Shown here: positions 1 through 11,760 of the stretch, piece after piece
Layout: each line of letters starts with the position of its first letter
Numbering within the stretch: the first letter of the stretch is position 1
Assembly (NCBI RefSeq): GCF_964204865.1
Contig: NC_135260.1
Coordinates: 19,948,001-20,012,000 of the forward strand
Source of the DNA: Styela clava
Lineage: Eukaryota > Chordata > Ascidiacea > Stolidobranchia > Styelidae
Length of the DNA stretch: 64,000 bases
Reading direction: 5' to 3'
Translations under genes and position numbers: made by a program
The notes under the pieces: generated by a model
Told to the model about the DNA's origin: nothing
Database searches by the model: none
Seen by the model: the letters and a program-made list of their open reading frames with translations, nothing else

Positions 1-236
1 CACAAACTACGCAAGTACCAAATTTTTATTAGGAAATAAAATCAATAACTTTTAGGTATTTATTGAGATATTTGTATTAGTGTTTTTCGTCAAACATGTG
101 CATTATAATGACTCACAACCTGTACCATAACTTGTTACAATACTATGTTCAGGTTGTGCGCAATCTTGGTGCACAAACTACGCAAGCACCAAATTTACTA
201 GGAAATAAAATCAATAACTTTTAGGTATTTGTTGAG
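1..236. repeat. 67-bp direct repeat, two copies
   Basis: Bases 1-67 recur at 172-236 with a few differences. Both copies begin CACAAACTACGCAAG and run into AATCAATAACTTTTAGGTAT. The stretch between them contains ACAACCTG and CAGGTTGT in inverted orientation and ends GCAATCTTGG, resembling the arm of the MITE at 2492-2580. The duplication may come from an insertion or a tandem duplication cut by the window edge. No gene is seen here. Confidence 0.7.
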
Positions 237-239
237 CCC

Positions 240-2480
240 AGCTTTGAGCGACCCATATACAGTATATGGAAATACTGTCAAAACATACGCGTAAAATAAA
301 GAATACTATTTTTTGTTGCAATTAACAATACAAGCCTGCTAATGCAGTCGCCGGTGGTTCAAGTAGATATACACCCAGTGGAGAACAGTCAATTATTTGT
401 TAGCGAGAATTGTTATGCAGCGGGATGATCACGTCGACGCAGTGAAAGATAATGATATCACGAGAACAAGAATGAGAAAATTGCTACGAATGTAGTTCAT
501 TCTTATGTTCCATGCCAATGCTTTTCAAACTACCAAAGACTCTCGACACTTTTGCTTCTTCTCTTCTATAAAAATACATTGTTATTATATATTCGCATTT
601 CCATCTGTTTGTTCGTGCTCCCAGATAACCGATCAGTGACCTCCAAGGAGGACGGGGTCCCCTTTTAAGAAACCCTGTCATAAACTAAAAGAGGCGACCG
701 TGCTTCTCTTGTCTTGCCTGTTGTCATGCTGTCCCTGGAATTCAGCTACAACTAAAATTTCACGAAAACGGATATTCCCAACAGTGAAAGATATACGGGT
801 GGTAAAATGCCAAGTTATTCCAACAACATGATCATGTTTTGCAATTTACAACCAATATTTTGTATGTAACTTTGTTTGACAGAGCCCCAAGAGCTCTAAC
901 TACAAATATCAAAAATGTGAGGCCAAAAATGTCACACTACAACATTGTCAAATGTGCTGTATTTACGATAGACAACAGGTTTACCAAGAAGAATTACATA
1001 AAAAATGGTAAGATAAAGATCAATTCAGCAATATCTACTTGATGATATGCATCCGTTGATAATTTTATGTGTTTGTTTCGGAAGTTTAATAACAGAATTA
1101 ACTGTGGTTGTTGGGGATGTTTTAAAAAAAGGTTACATGGAAAAAAGTTTTCACAAAATGTCAAGGTTTGATAGTAGTAGAGGAGTAGAAAAAATACTCC
1201 CCTGTTTTTTTTTCTCATTTGATAACCACGCCACACAACTTCCCCGATAAGTATACGCAGCAATTGCGAGAGGCAGAAATGCCAAGATGGGATTTCATCG
1301 CATTGCAAACCAATATTAGCAATTCTTATATATAATATATTCGCGCATTCCCATCTGAACAGCGTGGAAAAGATTATACCCATCTACACACTTTAGGAAC
1401 TATGTCAGATGAGCGTCATATCATCGAATATCAGTAAAGGAATAGTGCAATGGGAAAAGACATATAAGGCGGAACATTCAGTAGTATGCAATTTAATAAT
1501 CTTTATGGTTGATATATATATTCAAAAATATTTCGTCACGCCAACTGCAGTCCGAAACTTTTTGTCTCTGGCTGAGCCTAGATACCAATTGGCACTCATG
1601 TAAACTGGTAAGGCTGTAAGAGGCACGCGATGGAGCAGATACTAAGAGTATCCATTCCCCAGCTGTCATTTGAGTGGGTACTGCTGTTTTTATTGCAGAT
1701 GTTACTGATCTTTTTGTATTAAAGATTTTCTGGCATCACCGATTTAAGGATGTTGGAAACCAATTGTGTTTACTTACTTTCTTATTTACTTACTTTCAAT
1801 ACCCGGTTTGAATGAATGAAAAAGCTGAAACTAGTATTCTTTAGAACAGCATACAAATTCTATGGAATGAAATCATACACAAAAGATCGTCAAAAACCTA
1901 TAGCTCAATAATCAAGTGGAATTTGATGCATGTGCGCAAAAATGTGCGCGTTACTACGTACGACCGAAGCACGCAGGAAAATGTGTGTGATGTACTAGTA
2001 TTCAAAACGTTTGACTCAACTATGTTGGCATAACAGGTGCACATCTCGGATTCGCATACGCATACCTTCTATCTCCACAAGGATATTTTAATTTTGCCAA
2101 AGTCAATGCAGCACTGAAAAGTTGCGGTTCTTCCAAAAGAAAACACGTTACACATCTTTAGATACCAGTGGATGGTTTTACATGGCCTTGTTCGGAGTGA
2201 AAGACGAGATCAAATATTCCAATCCAATTCAACTAATAAAATATTTCCCAAGTCCCTAAGCTTAAACTAGGAAAACGAAATGCGCGCGGCAACGCAAATG
2301 TAGTTTGAAGAGCGCAATAGAAAGTGGCTGGATGCTGTCGATGGATCTTGGCTTGTATTAGTGAAATAAACTACCATTTATTCTACTAAAATTGAATTTC
2401 TGACATTGTAAGGAGATTCAATGTTACTATGTATGCAAAACTAAACCATGTAGTTATGAAATAATTGTTTTTACCAAAAA
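240..2480. other. Gene-free AT-rich stretch
   Basis: Only short open frames occur (longest 129 codons, minus strand, 994-1383) and none resembles a known protein or has splice-site support. No tRNA, rRNA or clear mobile-element boundary was found. Confidence 0.5.
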
Positions 2481-2491
2481 GGCGCTTCTGG

Positions 2492-2580
2492 AGTATTCGT
2501 ACCAAGATGGCGCACAACCTGAACATTGTATGTTTACCAGGTTAGGATTCAGGATGTGCGTCATCTTGGACCGAATACTT
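2492..2580. mobile_element. Small MITE-like inverted repeat
   Basis: The arm 2492-2523 is an imperfect inverted repeat of 2548-2580. Each arm contains CCAAGATG(G/A)CGCACA. The loop holds CCAGGTTAGGAT. The arm resembles the terminal repeat of the element at 9860-10096 (CCAAGATGGCGGACAT), so the two are probably related non-autonomous DNA transposons. No target duplication was identified with confidence. Confidence 0.55.
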
Positions 2581-3665
2581 TAAATCCACTTAAAAAAAAT
2601 TGCTCAACATTATATACTCCACACCCACCTGGGTATCATTATATATGTCATATACATTATATCTAAAAAATAAAAAAAACTTTATGTCCCAAAACAATGT
2701 TAAGGCCCGATTCTGCCGGACTATAAACTTTATTTGGAGATTTACGCGCACAAATGATGATAGTTTGTTATTATTGTAGAACTATGTACAGTATATATGT
2801 AACTTTCACTTAAGTCGTGATAACACTAAGTTCATCGCTGTGTTTTACGGAATATATAGTAAATCCCAAAGAAAGCTCTCATGATACCCACTGTGCTGTT
2901 TACTGAATTATGTTTACTAAAAAACAAGTTATTAGAATATAATGAAAAACTTTTATTTATGATCAGTAGATTGTTCGTGGTGTGCATCCTGTATTTGCGA
3001 GAAACATAATTAAGTTAAGATGAATTTTGCTGGTTTCTAGTTCAAAATCAGCAATGCAACTAGTTACTAGATTGAAAAACATTATGCTATTTTCGGAATT
3101 GAATATAAAAAATTGAGTAAACTTCTATTTTTTTGAGTGATGTAGTACACAAAGATGTGATACGAACGATTTGTTTATTTTCCTGAAATGAGCTCTGCCA
3201 GCCCTTTCAAACGAGCCATGAGTGCCATTTTCAATCGGAACCAACTATAACATAACTACCATGTTGAGTGGCCCGCGCAGTTATTCGTAAACCGAATGTG
3301 GACCTTCGGCCAAAAAGGTTGGACGATCCTGCCTAGATGATAGGATTTGATATAAATTCCTCACTGAAACATTCGTTTTACTCATAGGTCAGATGTGATG
3401 TGCGCTGGATTCGACTTGGTTGTGGTCATGACTGCGCTGCTTTTCTGGGCGCCGTCTGGACACAATTTGAGGCGCATTTTCAAAATCCGTAGAATCCTTT
3501 TTTATGAGACTACATTCTTTCTCGTATGCATAAAAATCGTGGTTCACGTTTTTTTATGATTCAGATGGCCATACTCACATGATTGATTCCTCCTGGTTGT
3601 TTCTCGAAGTCGTTTCAACATTATTCTCACAGAAAAAGGATCGCATTATAACGAGATATCCACAC
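2581..3665. other. Gene-free stretch before the MULE
   Basis: AT-rich sequence with no supported gene; it leads directly into the left target-site duplication of the Mutator-like element. Confidence 0.5.
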
Positions 3666-3674
3666 TTTACGCAC

Positions 3675-4195
3675 GGTTCCATTATCTTTGAACCCGCGTA
3701 CATTTGAACCCGTACATCTGAACCCGTAATTTGAACCCAGGACAATTGCACCTGTATACTATTGCACCTATGGACATTTGCACCTACGGACATTTGAACC
3801 CATACATTTCCACCCATGGATTTTAGCACCCGCATATAGATTGAACCCGCGGACATTTGAACCCGTGTACGTTTGCACCCGCGTACATTTGAACCCATGT
3901 ACATTTGCACCCGCGGACATTTGAACCCGTGTACGTTTGCACCCGCGTACATTTGAACTCATGTACATTTGCACCCGCGGACATTTGAACCCACGAACAT
4001 TTGCACCCGCGGACATTTGAACCCATGTATATTTCCACCCACAGACATTTGAACCCACGTATATTTGAACCCGCGTACATTTGAACCCACGGACATTTGA
4101 ACCCGCGTATATTTGAACCAACGTATATTATATTTGAACTCGCTTAATTTGAACCCGCGTACATTTGAACCCACGTACATTTTCACAAAAAATGT
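3675..4195. repeat. Left TIR: 16-bp minisatellite array
   Basis: About thirty 16-bp units alternate TTTGAACCC and TTTGCACCC cores with variable four- to seven-base linkers (CGCGTACA, CGCGGACA, ATGTACA). The outer part carries irregular units that have exact counterparts in the right array, for example the stretch with TATACTATTGCACCTATGG. Sixteen is not a multiple of three, so all minus-strand frames stay open with a 16-residue period. Those frames are not genes. Confidence 0.9.
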
Positions 4196-5427
4196 TTGCC
4201 CCAACGGCAATTTCCAGTCGCAAATAATTTTCATGTTACAGGCGCAAGCTCAATATTCTAAATTTCAACACTGTTTCACTTGTAGTTAGTTTTGGTGTAT
4301 ATGCATTTATCCGCTTCTACGAAGCGAGCATTTTTGAGTGTCATTGTAGTCCGAGGGATAAACGTCTCTTAACGATATAAACAACATTGTTCTGCCAAAG
4401 TCTTTTTTCTTTTGCTGTTTTTTTACATTGACATTTGTAAAACCTTATTTCATTCGTTAGCCGCGATCTCCAAAACAGACGATGACCTAGAAAGCGGTAT
4501 TTCGTTGAAATACCTGAAACCAGGGCTAATACGGAACAAATATCTCACAGACCAATGAAGTCTTAAATGAGGGTCTTACTAAAACTAGCTTTACAGTTTT
4601 GTTCTGAAATTATTGCACCGAAAACGCCTACTATGATATCCCGCCCAGTATGAGATTTGGGAGCTCTGTGGCCACTTCATGTTTTCTTGCTAGCATGTTT
4701 ACAAAATTGTTATATGTATGCATACACGACCACGCTTTACTGTTGAAAATGAGTGTTGTCTCAAATCAGGTTTTGACATTTTTCCTAAAATCAATCTATA
4801 AATTGAATACTATTGTCTTAATATAAAAAAATAAACTCACAGATTCTTCGTTTCTAAGAAAATATGAAATTAAGATAATGAAACTATGCCATTTTTGTAA
4901 CAACATGTTCATAGCCAAATGCCAGTTTTATTGAAGTATTGTTTCATTAGAATGTCAGAACAAAACTATACATAGAAATCGTAAGTCATGTAAATATGTT
5001 GAATATTCGAAAGTGAAGAAGTTTTAAAATCATTATCGTGGCCAAAAATGTTTTTTGCTGTTTACACTATTTAGAGTGAATCGAACATATTCAGCATATA
5101 GGGTCTGTTAAATATGATATTGCAATTTACAAACGACGTCATAGGTTACGGATTACATTTATTTTAATATCTCAATAAAGTTATCACTCACAAATTTGTG
5201 TCGAATGGGCGATCAATTTTGAGATAGAGTAGCTATGGACGTTTTACAAAATAGGAATTTTTCAATTATGATACAATAGTTACAAAGTAACAACAAATCA
5301 AAGTAATGACGATAAACGAAATTTTACGATATCACGATCAAAATCAAATAGACTGCATTTGAGCTATTGAGTGGAGATACCTCAGCTTGTCGGTTTCAGT
5401 TCCATATGAAAAAACTTAACTGTCAAC

Positions 5428-6733
5428 CTAACGGCAAGTTGTACATACTTTGATCTTTGGTGGACCGTAACTCCTACATGAGCATTTGCGGCAGTCAGTT
5501 TGTGGACCGCAATGTCTTTTCGTAGGCCATTCAGCAAACCCCATATATATACTCGGGTGTTTGCATCGGAACATTCCTTGTAAGGCGTTGTGAAATCCTT
5601 CTACAGCGTTTGTTGTTCTTGGGGCCGAAGGCACCATTTCAATCTCTTTGGCATAGTTCCACAATCGAGGGGGAAATCTTGTTTCTCTTGGACGTGAACC
5701 CACTTGAGCTCCACGAATGTAGGTAGATTCAAAATATTGCAAAAGTTGATTGCATTCGGGCAAATCTTCAAAGGTGTCGCAAAGCAAGGGGAAGACTTCG
5801 GCAACCTCGTTAATGGGAACAAAAGCCAGAGCTGCCAAACTTCTAATTTTCAGATTGAAAGAAGGTAAACATTCAAACTTCTCTTTTAATCCGATAGAAC
5901 CAACTTTTCGAAATAGCTTGTGACAGGTGAAAATAACATTCTTTAAAATCGGCCAGAGGAAAATGTGCATGGAATGCATTGATAGCTGCTATTTCAAAAT
6001 CAACAATGATTTTGGTGGGGTTAGCATTTGGGAAAATGATTTTCAACGCTTCCAACATCTGAACGTATGTTTCTTGTCGCTTGTCTCGTAATAGGAAATA
6101 TACGCATGGTGGATAGGATGCGCCCACTTTACAGTGAATTGTATACAACTGGAAGAAAATATCGGGCACCACATCAAATGTATCGTCGCCAAGATATGGG
6201 TCACTATCTAGATGTGCAAGTAGTGATCGATCTCCAATGGCCATTATCCGATGACGATCCTCCGAGCCAGTGTCATGCAAAATGATATCTAAATATTCGC
6301 TCGGAATATCAAAGCTTGCACTTGTAGGATTCGTACGTGAACAATTTTTCTGTCGCCTTACTCTGCGTATATTGGCCTCCAGAGTCGACTTGCCTGGCAA
6401 GCGCATTACTACATCTGTTGATCTATTATTCAATACTTCACCTAAAATATATCTTGTCGATGTATTTGATGGTGTTGATGCTGCTTCTTTTAATGTTGCA
6501 CGGATGATCCCAACTTCAGTCTTAATGCTGTCGCCAGAATGACTGTGATATCCTAGTTCTTTTATTACATTTTCACCGATTGTAACAACAGTCGATTTAC
6601 ATCGAAATTTCCTAAACTGACGGCAGCGCCAATGAGTAGCATCTGAAACCCGATCATTTCGCTTACAATATTCGTGGCCTTTGTAAATCAGTAAGTCGTT
6701 TCCTCTTGTGGTCTTGGAAAATGTAGGCGCCAT
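5428..6733 (-). pseudogene. FLYWCH/MULE-type transposase, frameshifted
   Basis: Two overlapping minus-strand frames together encode a Mutator-type transposase. The first (6733-5873, 286 aa) starts with a FLYWCH-like zinc finger at about residues 12-67: a conserved Trp, Cys pair and terminal HSH. A MULE catalytic domain follows, with DDTFDVVP holding the first Asp, IIVDFEIAAINAF the second, then the ECYFHLSQAI motif. The frame is lost just after this motif. The second frame (5979-5428) resumes the family sequence FRKVGSIGLKEK and LAALAFVP and contains TTNAVEGFHNAL with the expected catalytic Glu. The shift is explained by one extra T near 5917. All three catalytic acidic residues are present, so the lesion looks recent. 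The C-terminus, rich in Cys and Arg, may be truncated. The 286-aa part alone would lack the third catalytic residue. Confidence 0.85.
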
Positions 6734-7214
6734 GTTTCCAACTTATTTTCGCAAAGGGACTTGTCATCTTCGCAGCTGCAACGTCCTAAAGAAACAGTTT
6801 GGAATTGTCTGCGAGGGGAAAAGGGCATTGATGCGAGGAAAAACTTTGCGCGGGATCGAACTAACACATCAATTAAAATCCTTGCTCGCGCTCTTCAAGA
6901 GTCGTCGACCGTTCAAAGCACAAATCATACTCCCCAATTTTGGCTCGCATTCTACAGCGGAACATTTTGTCCATTGAGTCTTATGATATCGACAATTGCG
7001 ATGACAATGACAGACGGAGTATAATATAAATATATAATATAATTTAAATATATAGAAAATAGTTGTAATAAAGCCTTCGAGTATATAATCGAGAATTCCA
7101 TGGTGTTTTCGCAACGTATGCATTTGGACAAAAAATCCTAAGTGTACCTTCCAATCCTATATACTATAGTATATAGCATGGAAGGATAAGGGTGTATATG
7201 TAAAGACGCATATA

Positions 7215-7729
7215 TCCGTAAATGCAAATGCCCATGGGTGTAGATGTTCATGGGTGCAAATGTCTGTGGGTACAATTGTACGCGGGTGTAAATGTATGTA
7301 GGTTCAAATGTACGCGGGTTCAAATGTACGTGGGTTCAAATGTCCGTGGGTGCAATTGTACATGGGTTCAAATGTCCGCGGGTGCAAATGTTCGTGGGTT
7401 CAAATGTACATGGGTTCAAATGTCCGCGGGTGCAAATGTACATAGGTTCAAATGTACGCGGGTGCAAACGTCCACGGGTTCAAATGTCCGCGGGTGCAAA
7501 TGTACATGGGTTCAAATGTACGCGGGTGCAAACGTACACGGGTTCAAATGTCCGCGGGTTCAATCTATATGCGGGTGCTAAAATCCATGGGTGGAAATGT
7601 ATGGGTTCAAATGTCCGTAGGTGCAAATGTCCATAGGTGCAATAGTATACAGGTGCAATTGTCCTGGGTTCAAATTACGGGTTCAGATGTACGGGTTCAA
7701 ATGTACGTAGGTTCAAATGTGCTGTCACC
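7215..7729. repeat. Right TIR: 16-bp minisatellite array
   Basis: Inverted counterpart of the left array, read as TGGGTTCAAATGT and variants. The outer portion, about 7490-7715, matches about 3690-3910 of the left array unit for unit, including the irregular units. The inner portion shares the unit but not the same order, suggesting independent slippage of the inner arrays after the ends formed. Confidence 0.9.
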
Positions 7730-7738
7730 TTTACGCAC

Positions 7739-9851
7739 AGTCCCGGAACTGTTTATCGACGTACTGTCCCGTGGCACATGCCCAGGGAAATACTTGTGAG
7801 ATTGGGAGAATTTGCGGAAATGTAGTTTACCGATATAATATCGACGTTCGCGGCCTAAATACCCACGTCATGCTGAAAAACATTCGGCAATTTTTTACCA
7901 TATTTTACTTTTCGACAATGCACAATCGCCCCCCTGTTTCACCTCTTTCGCCCTCCGGGGAGCGATATCGCCCACTTTGAGAATCACTGTATTAGATAAT
8001 GAGAAAATCGATTTTATCACAACAATAGGAAAAGGGGAATAATCACTAACAAAACGATTCTTATGTCTACTTCGTATGACATAATACGAATTAGAAATCA
8101 AAGAGCACTTATGTGGATTCAAAATTGGTCGGTTGTGTGATAATGAGAATCAACACTACGAAACCCCTGATTATGTTTTGAGGTTTTACGACAACGTAAC
8201 AGAATATTCAGATATCACGACTTTATATCAATTACTCTTAATGTGATGGGAGAGAGAAACATTGAACTGAAAAGATGTGCGTGTTTGCCTTTCGTCAACA
8301 TTTGCCAGAAAAGATGATTTGTTCGCATCGAATATTACACAAAATGCCACTCTTTTATTCTCTTAGATACTTCTCAATCGTATTTTGCGTTTTTTTCTAA
8401 ATCTTTTTTCTATCTGGACTTCAACTCTCTGTCGCATGAATTTGGATTCGGTGAGTCGTTTTTCAATTCGAGTTGATGAGCTATTGGTCTTTTCGCTATT
8501 TTCATCCTATGCCAAAACTGATCGAAACGAGAATTCTAGTGAGTTTGTTTTATTATTTTTGAAAAATCTAAAGTTTCATTTGGAGTTCCGCATTAAAATT
8601 ATGATATGAAAGGTGTTCCAAGGTTTGGAAAGGTTGAAAATCACTGCCTTCACTGGTTTATCGTACTTAAGAGCAAGTCAAGAAAAAAGAGTTGTGTCGT
8701 CGGTATAAATACGTGAATTGCAAATGAGATCATCGGGAAGATGTGGGTTCAAAAATTGAGTACTTGAAACAGAAGGAATGACGATTTAATGATATTAGAT
8801 TGATTCAGCTTCATCACTTCGGCCCGATGCACAATGCACTCTTTCAATTATATCTTTTATCGATGATAGAACGTTTTCGAGACGAAAACTACATTGTTTG
8901 TCAGATGATAGAATAGACAGCGTCTCATTTCAATTTTCTTCCGAAAAATAACACTAGGGCTTATTATTATTTTTTTTTGGGGGGGGGGGGGGGGGTGTCT
9001 TTTATTTTCATTTATCAAAAACAAAATTACATTTTCCTCTCTTACACGTTTTAGACTAAATCATTTAAAACGTGTTTCTATACTGTATGTCGGCATCGGG
9101 CTACTGGCAACAATGTTTTTACAACATTTATGACAACAATAGAATTATGAATCCGTTTACTTCTCGCAACTTGTCCCCTTACTGCGGATCCATTTAGGAA
9201 GATCCAAAAGAGGGCAATAGAATGTATTGGGATCTAGCAATTGAAATTTCTGAACCACTAAGACACTTCTCTCGCTCAGACAGGTTTTCAAGCAAAAGTT
9301 TAAAAAAATTGCCTAATGCCTAGTGTACTTGCTCTTCGCTATGTTGAGTTGCTACGATGTCGCAAACTTCACTATATATATTTCGCTAGAAGGCTTTCAC
9401 GTTTAAAAACTTCCGGAGGAGTGTCCTGATTTGAATCAAGACTGGAGTCATTTGAACAATTCGGTAAACAATTCGGCTTTGAATAGGTGTGAAATTCCGG
9501 GAGAGCGAGTGGCGAAAATATAAATGCAATGGCATATCACGAGGTATTTTTTCACATTAGTTCTGGTCCGCGAAGCTTTTTTGCTGGTCCGCGAGAAATT
9601 TTGTTGTTCGCTTTACCGAAGTCGAGGTTGCGTTTGTTTATTGCGCAATTTCTCTTCCGCCGTCATATTGCGACATCTTGTCAACGCCTTTCACGACATC
9701 TTGACGCCGAGTAATCACGTTTTTCGCTTTTTCGGCTCCGATTCGCTCCATCAAATCTCGCAAGATTCAGAAACCTAAAAGTCGGCACGCGTGCTTTTTC
9801 TGTTCTGCATGCTTTTCCTGATTGATATGACAATCCATATAAAACGGTATG
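7739..9851. other. Gene-free stretch with hAT-end fragment and poly-G run
   Basis: No supported gene. The stretch 7957-7989 ends in CCCACTTTGAGAATCACTG, which looks like the terminus of a hAT transposon without a visible partner. A run of nine T followed by seventeen G lies at 8970-8995. Open frames here are short and unrecognised. Confidence 0.5.
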
Positions 9852-9859
9852 CGTATTTC

Positions 9860-10096
9860 GGTGCTCCCGAAGTATGCGAACCAAGATGGCGGACATCGGA
9901 ACGTAACATGGGTAACAGGTTAGGGTGAGGCGATAATTTTTTTTCCAATTTTCCTTATTTTAGTCCTATTATCAGGTCGAAGACTAGCCAAGAGCCTCCC
10001 GTAGCATTCATACCTAAAATTATGGCCTAACCCTAACCTAGTACACATGTTACATTCCGATGTCCGCCATCTTGGTTCGCATACTTCGGGAGCCCC
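9860..10096. mobile_element. 237-bp hAT-type MITE with long TIRs
   Basis: Exact 8-bp target duplications CGTATTTC occur at 9852-9859 and 10097-10104. The terminal inverted repeats are about 70 bp: the left end reads GGTGCTCCCGAAGTATGCG and the right end, reverse complemented, GGGGCTCCCGAAGTATGCG. Both arms continue with CCAAGATGGCGGACATCGGA and then a TTAGGGT-containing segment. The interior (TTAGTCCTATTAT through AGCCAAG) is shared with the MITEs at 36490 and 37289. There is no coding capacity. An 8-bp duplication points to hAT mobilisation. Confidence 0.85.
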
Positions 10097-10104
10097 CGTA
10101 TTTC

Positions 10105-11400
10105 TTTGTTTAAACCAGAAAACAGATACGAACAGTATATTATTCCAGTAAGATATGAACTTGTTGCGACCCTGCATGTGGTCACGAGACGCACAAAAAA
10201 GCATGGGCCGCTGAGATCTTTTCCAGTACCTCAAGCAGCAGGCACAGTAGGATTGAAACTGGTGCCAAGTTACCGACGACTTTATCATTGTAATGTAATT
10301 CATTTCGTGAAAAAGAAAAAGCTTGATTAAAATTGTGATTCTACTTTACAGTCCAGATTTAAAAAAAACACTGTCACAATTTTTAATATCTCTTGATAAC
10401 GAATATCCATCGCCCAGGTAATCGAGCAATCAAACTGTTGTCCCTATTTTCAACCAGTTACTTAGGCTTTACGCGAAAAGAAAACATTTTCATCACTAGC
10501 TTGAATTAAAACGAAGCAAGGAAGTCGACTGCACGCCGCTGCAGAGCTACGTATTGCAGAAATTTCTTTGCGGCCTCGTTTGCAATCCTATATTGGAAAC
10601 GAAACAGCAGCAAAATTCTGACTAGAGGTAATTGTGTTTGTACATGTTTTTTAAATGAGTGTGTTATGTGTGCCTTTCTTAGGCATAATGGTTGCATAGC
10701 ACCTCATTTCATTACGCAAATATATGATATTATTTTATGTTTCACCCATTTCAATTGTTGGCCGACACATTATTTGATATATACTTTTTCTTTGTGTGAA
10801 ATGTTTTTAGGTGTGCCTTTTGTCTAGAAGCATATTGAGTGCCCGATATTACATTACTCGAATATATGATATTCTTTTCTGTTCCGCTCATTTCAATTTT
10901 TTGCCGGTACGCGAGTACATTTAATTTTACCGGTCCGCTAGGGTAGAAAGGTTGGGAACCACTGGTCTATGGGAGATACGCTTTTCAATACTTGTTCGAA
11001 GCTAATCTGCGATTTCCGAGACGCAGAATCCAACGAGTAGCAAAAATCTTTATGTGTGACATATCGCGAATAACTTACCTCATAATCATAACATTTCGGC
11101 GAAACTGAGATTCATAACATCGTAGGATTTTGTGTTTAAATGAAGCAATCAGTAATCAGTAGTTTATTTTTCACTATACCATCAAATAGGCACAAGCATA
11201 CAAATTGCAATGAATTATAAATAGGTCACGTTTCAGGTTGAAGGCGGAAACCCAGTACTGGTTATCGAGCAGCGGCTGTATCAAAACATGGTCAAAATTG
11301 AGCCGTGATTAAGGAGACAAGGGCAGAATAGAACACGAGAAACGTATACAGCAGGTGCGTGCAACTGTTTTGCGCAATGGGCCACAAACTACAAGTATAG
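10105..11400. other. Gene-free stretch with solitary hAT terminus
   Basis: The sequence at 10948-10964 (AAGGTTGGGAACCACTG) matches the usual right end of Charlie-like hAT transposons. No left end with the same flanking 8-mer was found. A diverged copy of the repeat seen at 16998-17115 and 49215-49360 occurs near 11160-11280, recognisable by CTGGTTATCGAGCAGCG. Short open frames here look random. Confidence 0.45.
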
Positions 11401-11412
11401 TGATACCGGGGG

Positions 11413-11760
11413 TCAGACCATCGAACAACTCATTAAACAATCCAAAACGATACTAAAATCTGAGCATTTGCTTATCCTGTCTTTTAGAGAAACTTCGATG
11501 TTTTCCGATAGATCGTCTATTCGTCGAGCCACTGTAAAACGAGGCAGACTTATTTGCTCCACTAAATTTTTCTTCTCCGTGGATACATTTTTGATGAATA
11601 TCTTAAAACAATTCTTAATGAATTCACCATCGCTGTACGGCTTTCCTTTTTCCGCAATTGCTTCAGCTATCTTGAAGCTCAGTTTTGTAACTATCTCAGT
11701 GTCCTTGTAATCATGGAATACCTCTTGTTGTTTGCTCAAAGACTGTTTTAATTGCTGCAT
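11413..11760 (-). pseudogene. hAT transposase remnant (ZBED5/GTF2IRD2-like)
   Basis: A 115-codon minus-strand frame contains KIAEAIAEKGKPYSDGEFIK, then STEKKNLVEQISL, TVARRIDDLSENI and SDFSIVLD. This order is the N-terminal half of the catalytic domain in hAT transposases related to ZBED5, FAM200 and GTF2IRD2. The frame stops shortly after the position where the first catalytic Asp sits (VLD). Upstream minus-strand sequence (11761-11950) has scattered zinc-finger-like fragments in broken frames. The rest of the transposase is missing. It is a dead fragment, not a host gene, although domesticated relatives exist in other animals. Confidence 0.75.

Larger units (their letters stand above)
3675..7729 (-). 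mobile_element. Mutator-like element (MULE) with minisatellite TIRs
   Basis: A 4055-bp element is bounded by a perfect 9-bp direct repeat TTTACGCAC at 3666-3674 and 7730-7738, the duplication size typical of Mutator-like transposons. Both ends start GGT when read inward. The termini are long inverted repeats made mostly of a 16-bp tandem unit (ACATTTGAACCCGCGT and variants) with non-periodic landmarks in mirrored order. The outermost roughly 230 bp of each end are nearly identical. Inside lies a FLYWCH/MULE-type transposase pseudogene on the minus strand. The rest of the interior is AT-rich noncoding DNA, including a perfect 20-bp palindrome at about 7157-7176. A short relative lies at 52449-52650. 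Confidence is high that this is a complete insertion and moderate for the exact ends. Confidence 0.88.

Noticed and set aside
994-1383. 129-codon minus-strand frame
   Set aside because: No recognisable domain, unusual composition with long Leu/Phe runs from T-rich DNA, no splice or promoter support.
3675-4195. CRISPR-like array
   Set aside because: Units are contiguous 16-mers with no spacers, in a eukaryotic transposon terminus.
3575-4234. Several overlapping minus-strand frames encoding a 16-residue Cys/Val/Gly-rich repeat
   Set aside because: They are the 16-bp minisatellite read in three frames; the period forces open frames without selection. The same holds at 7138-7799.
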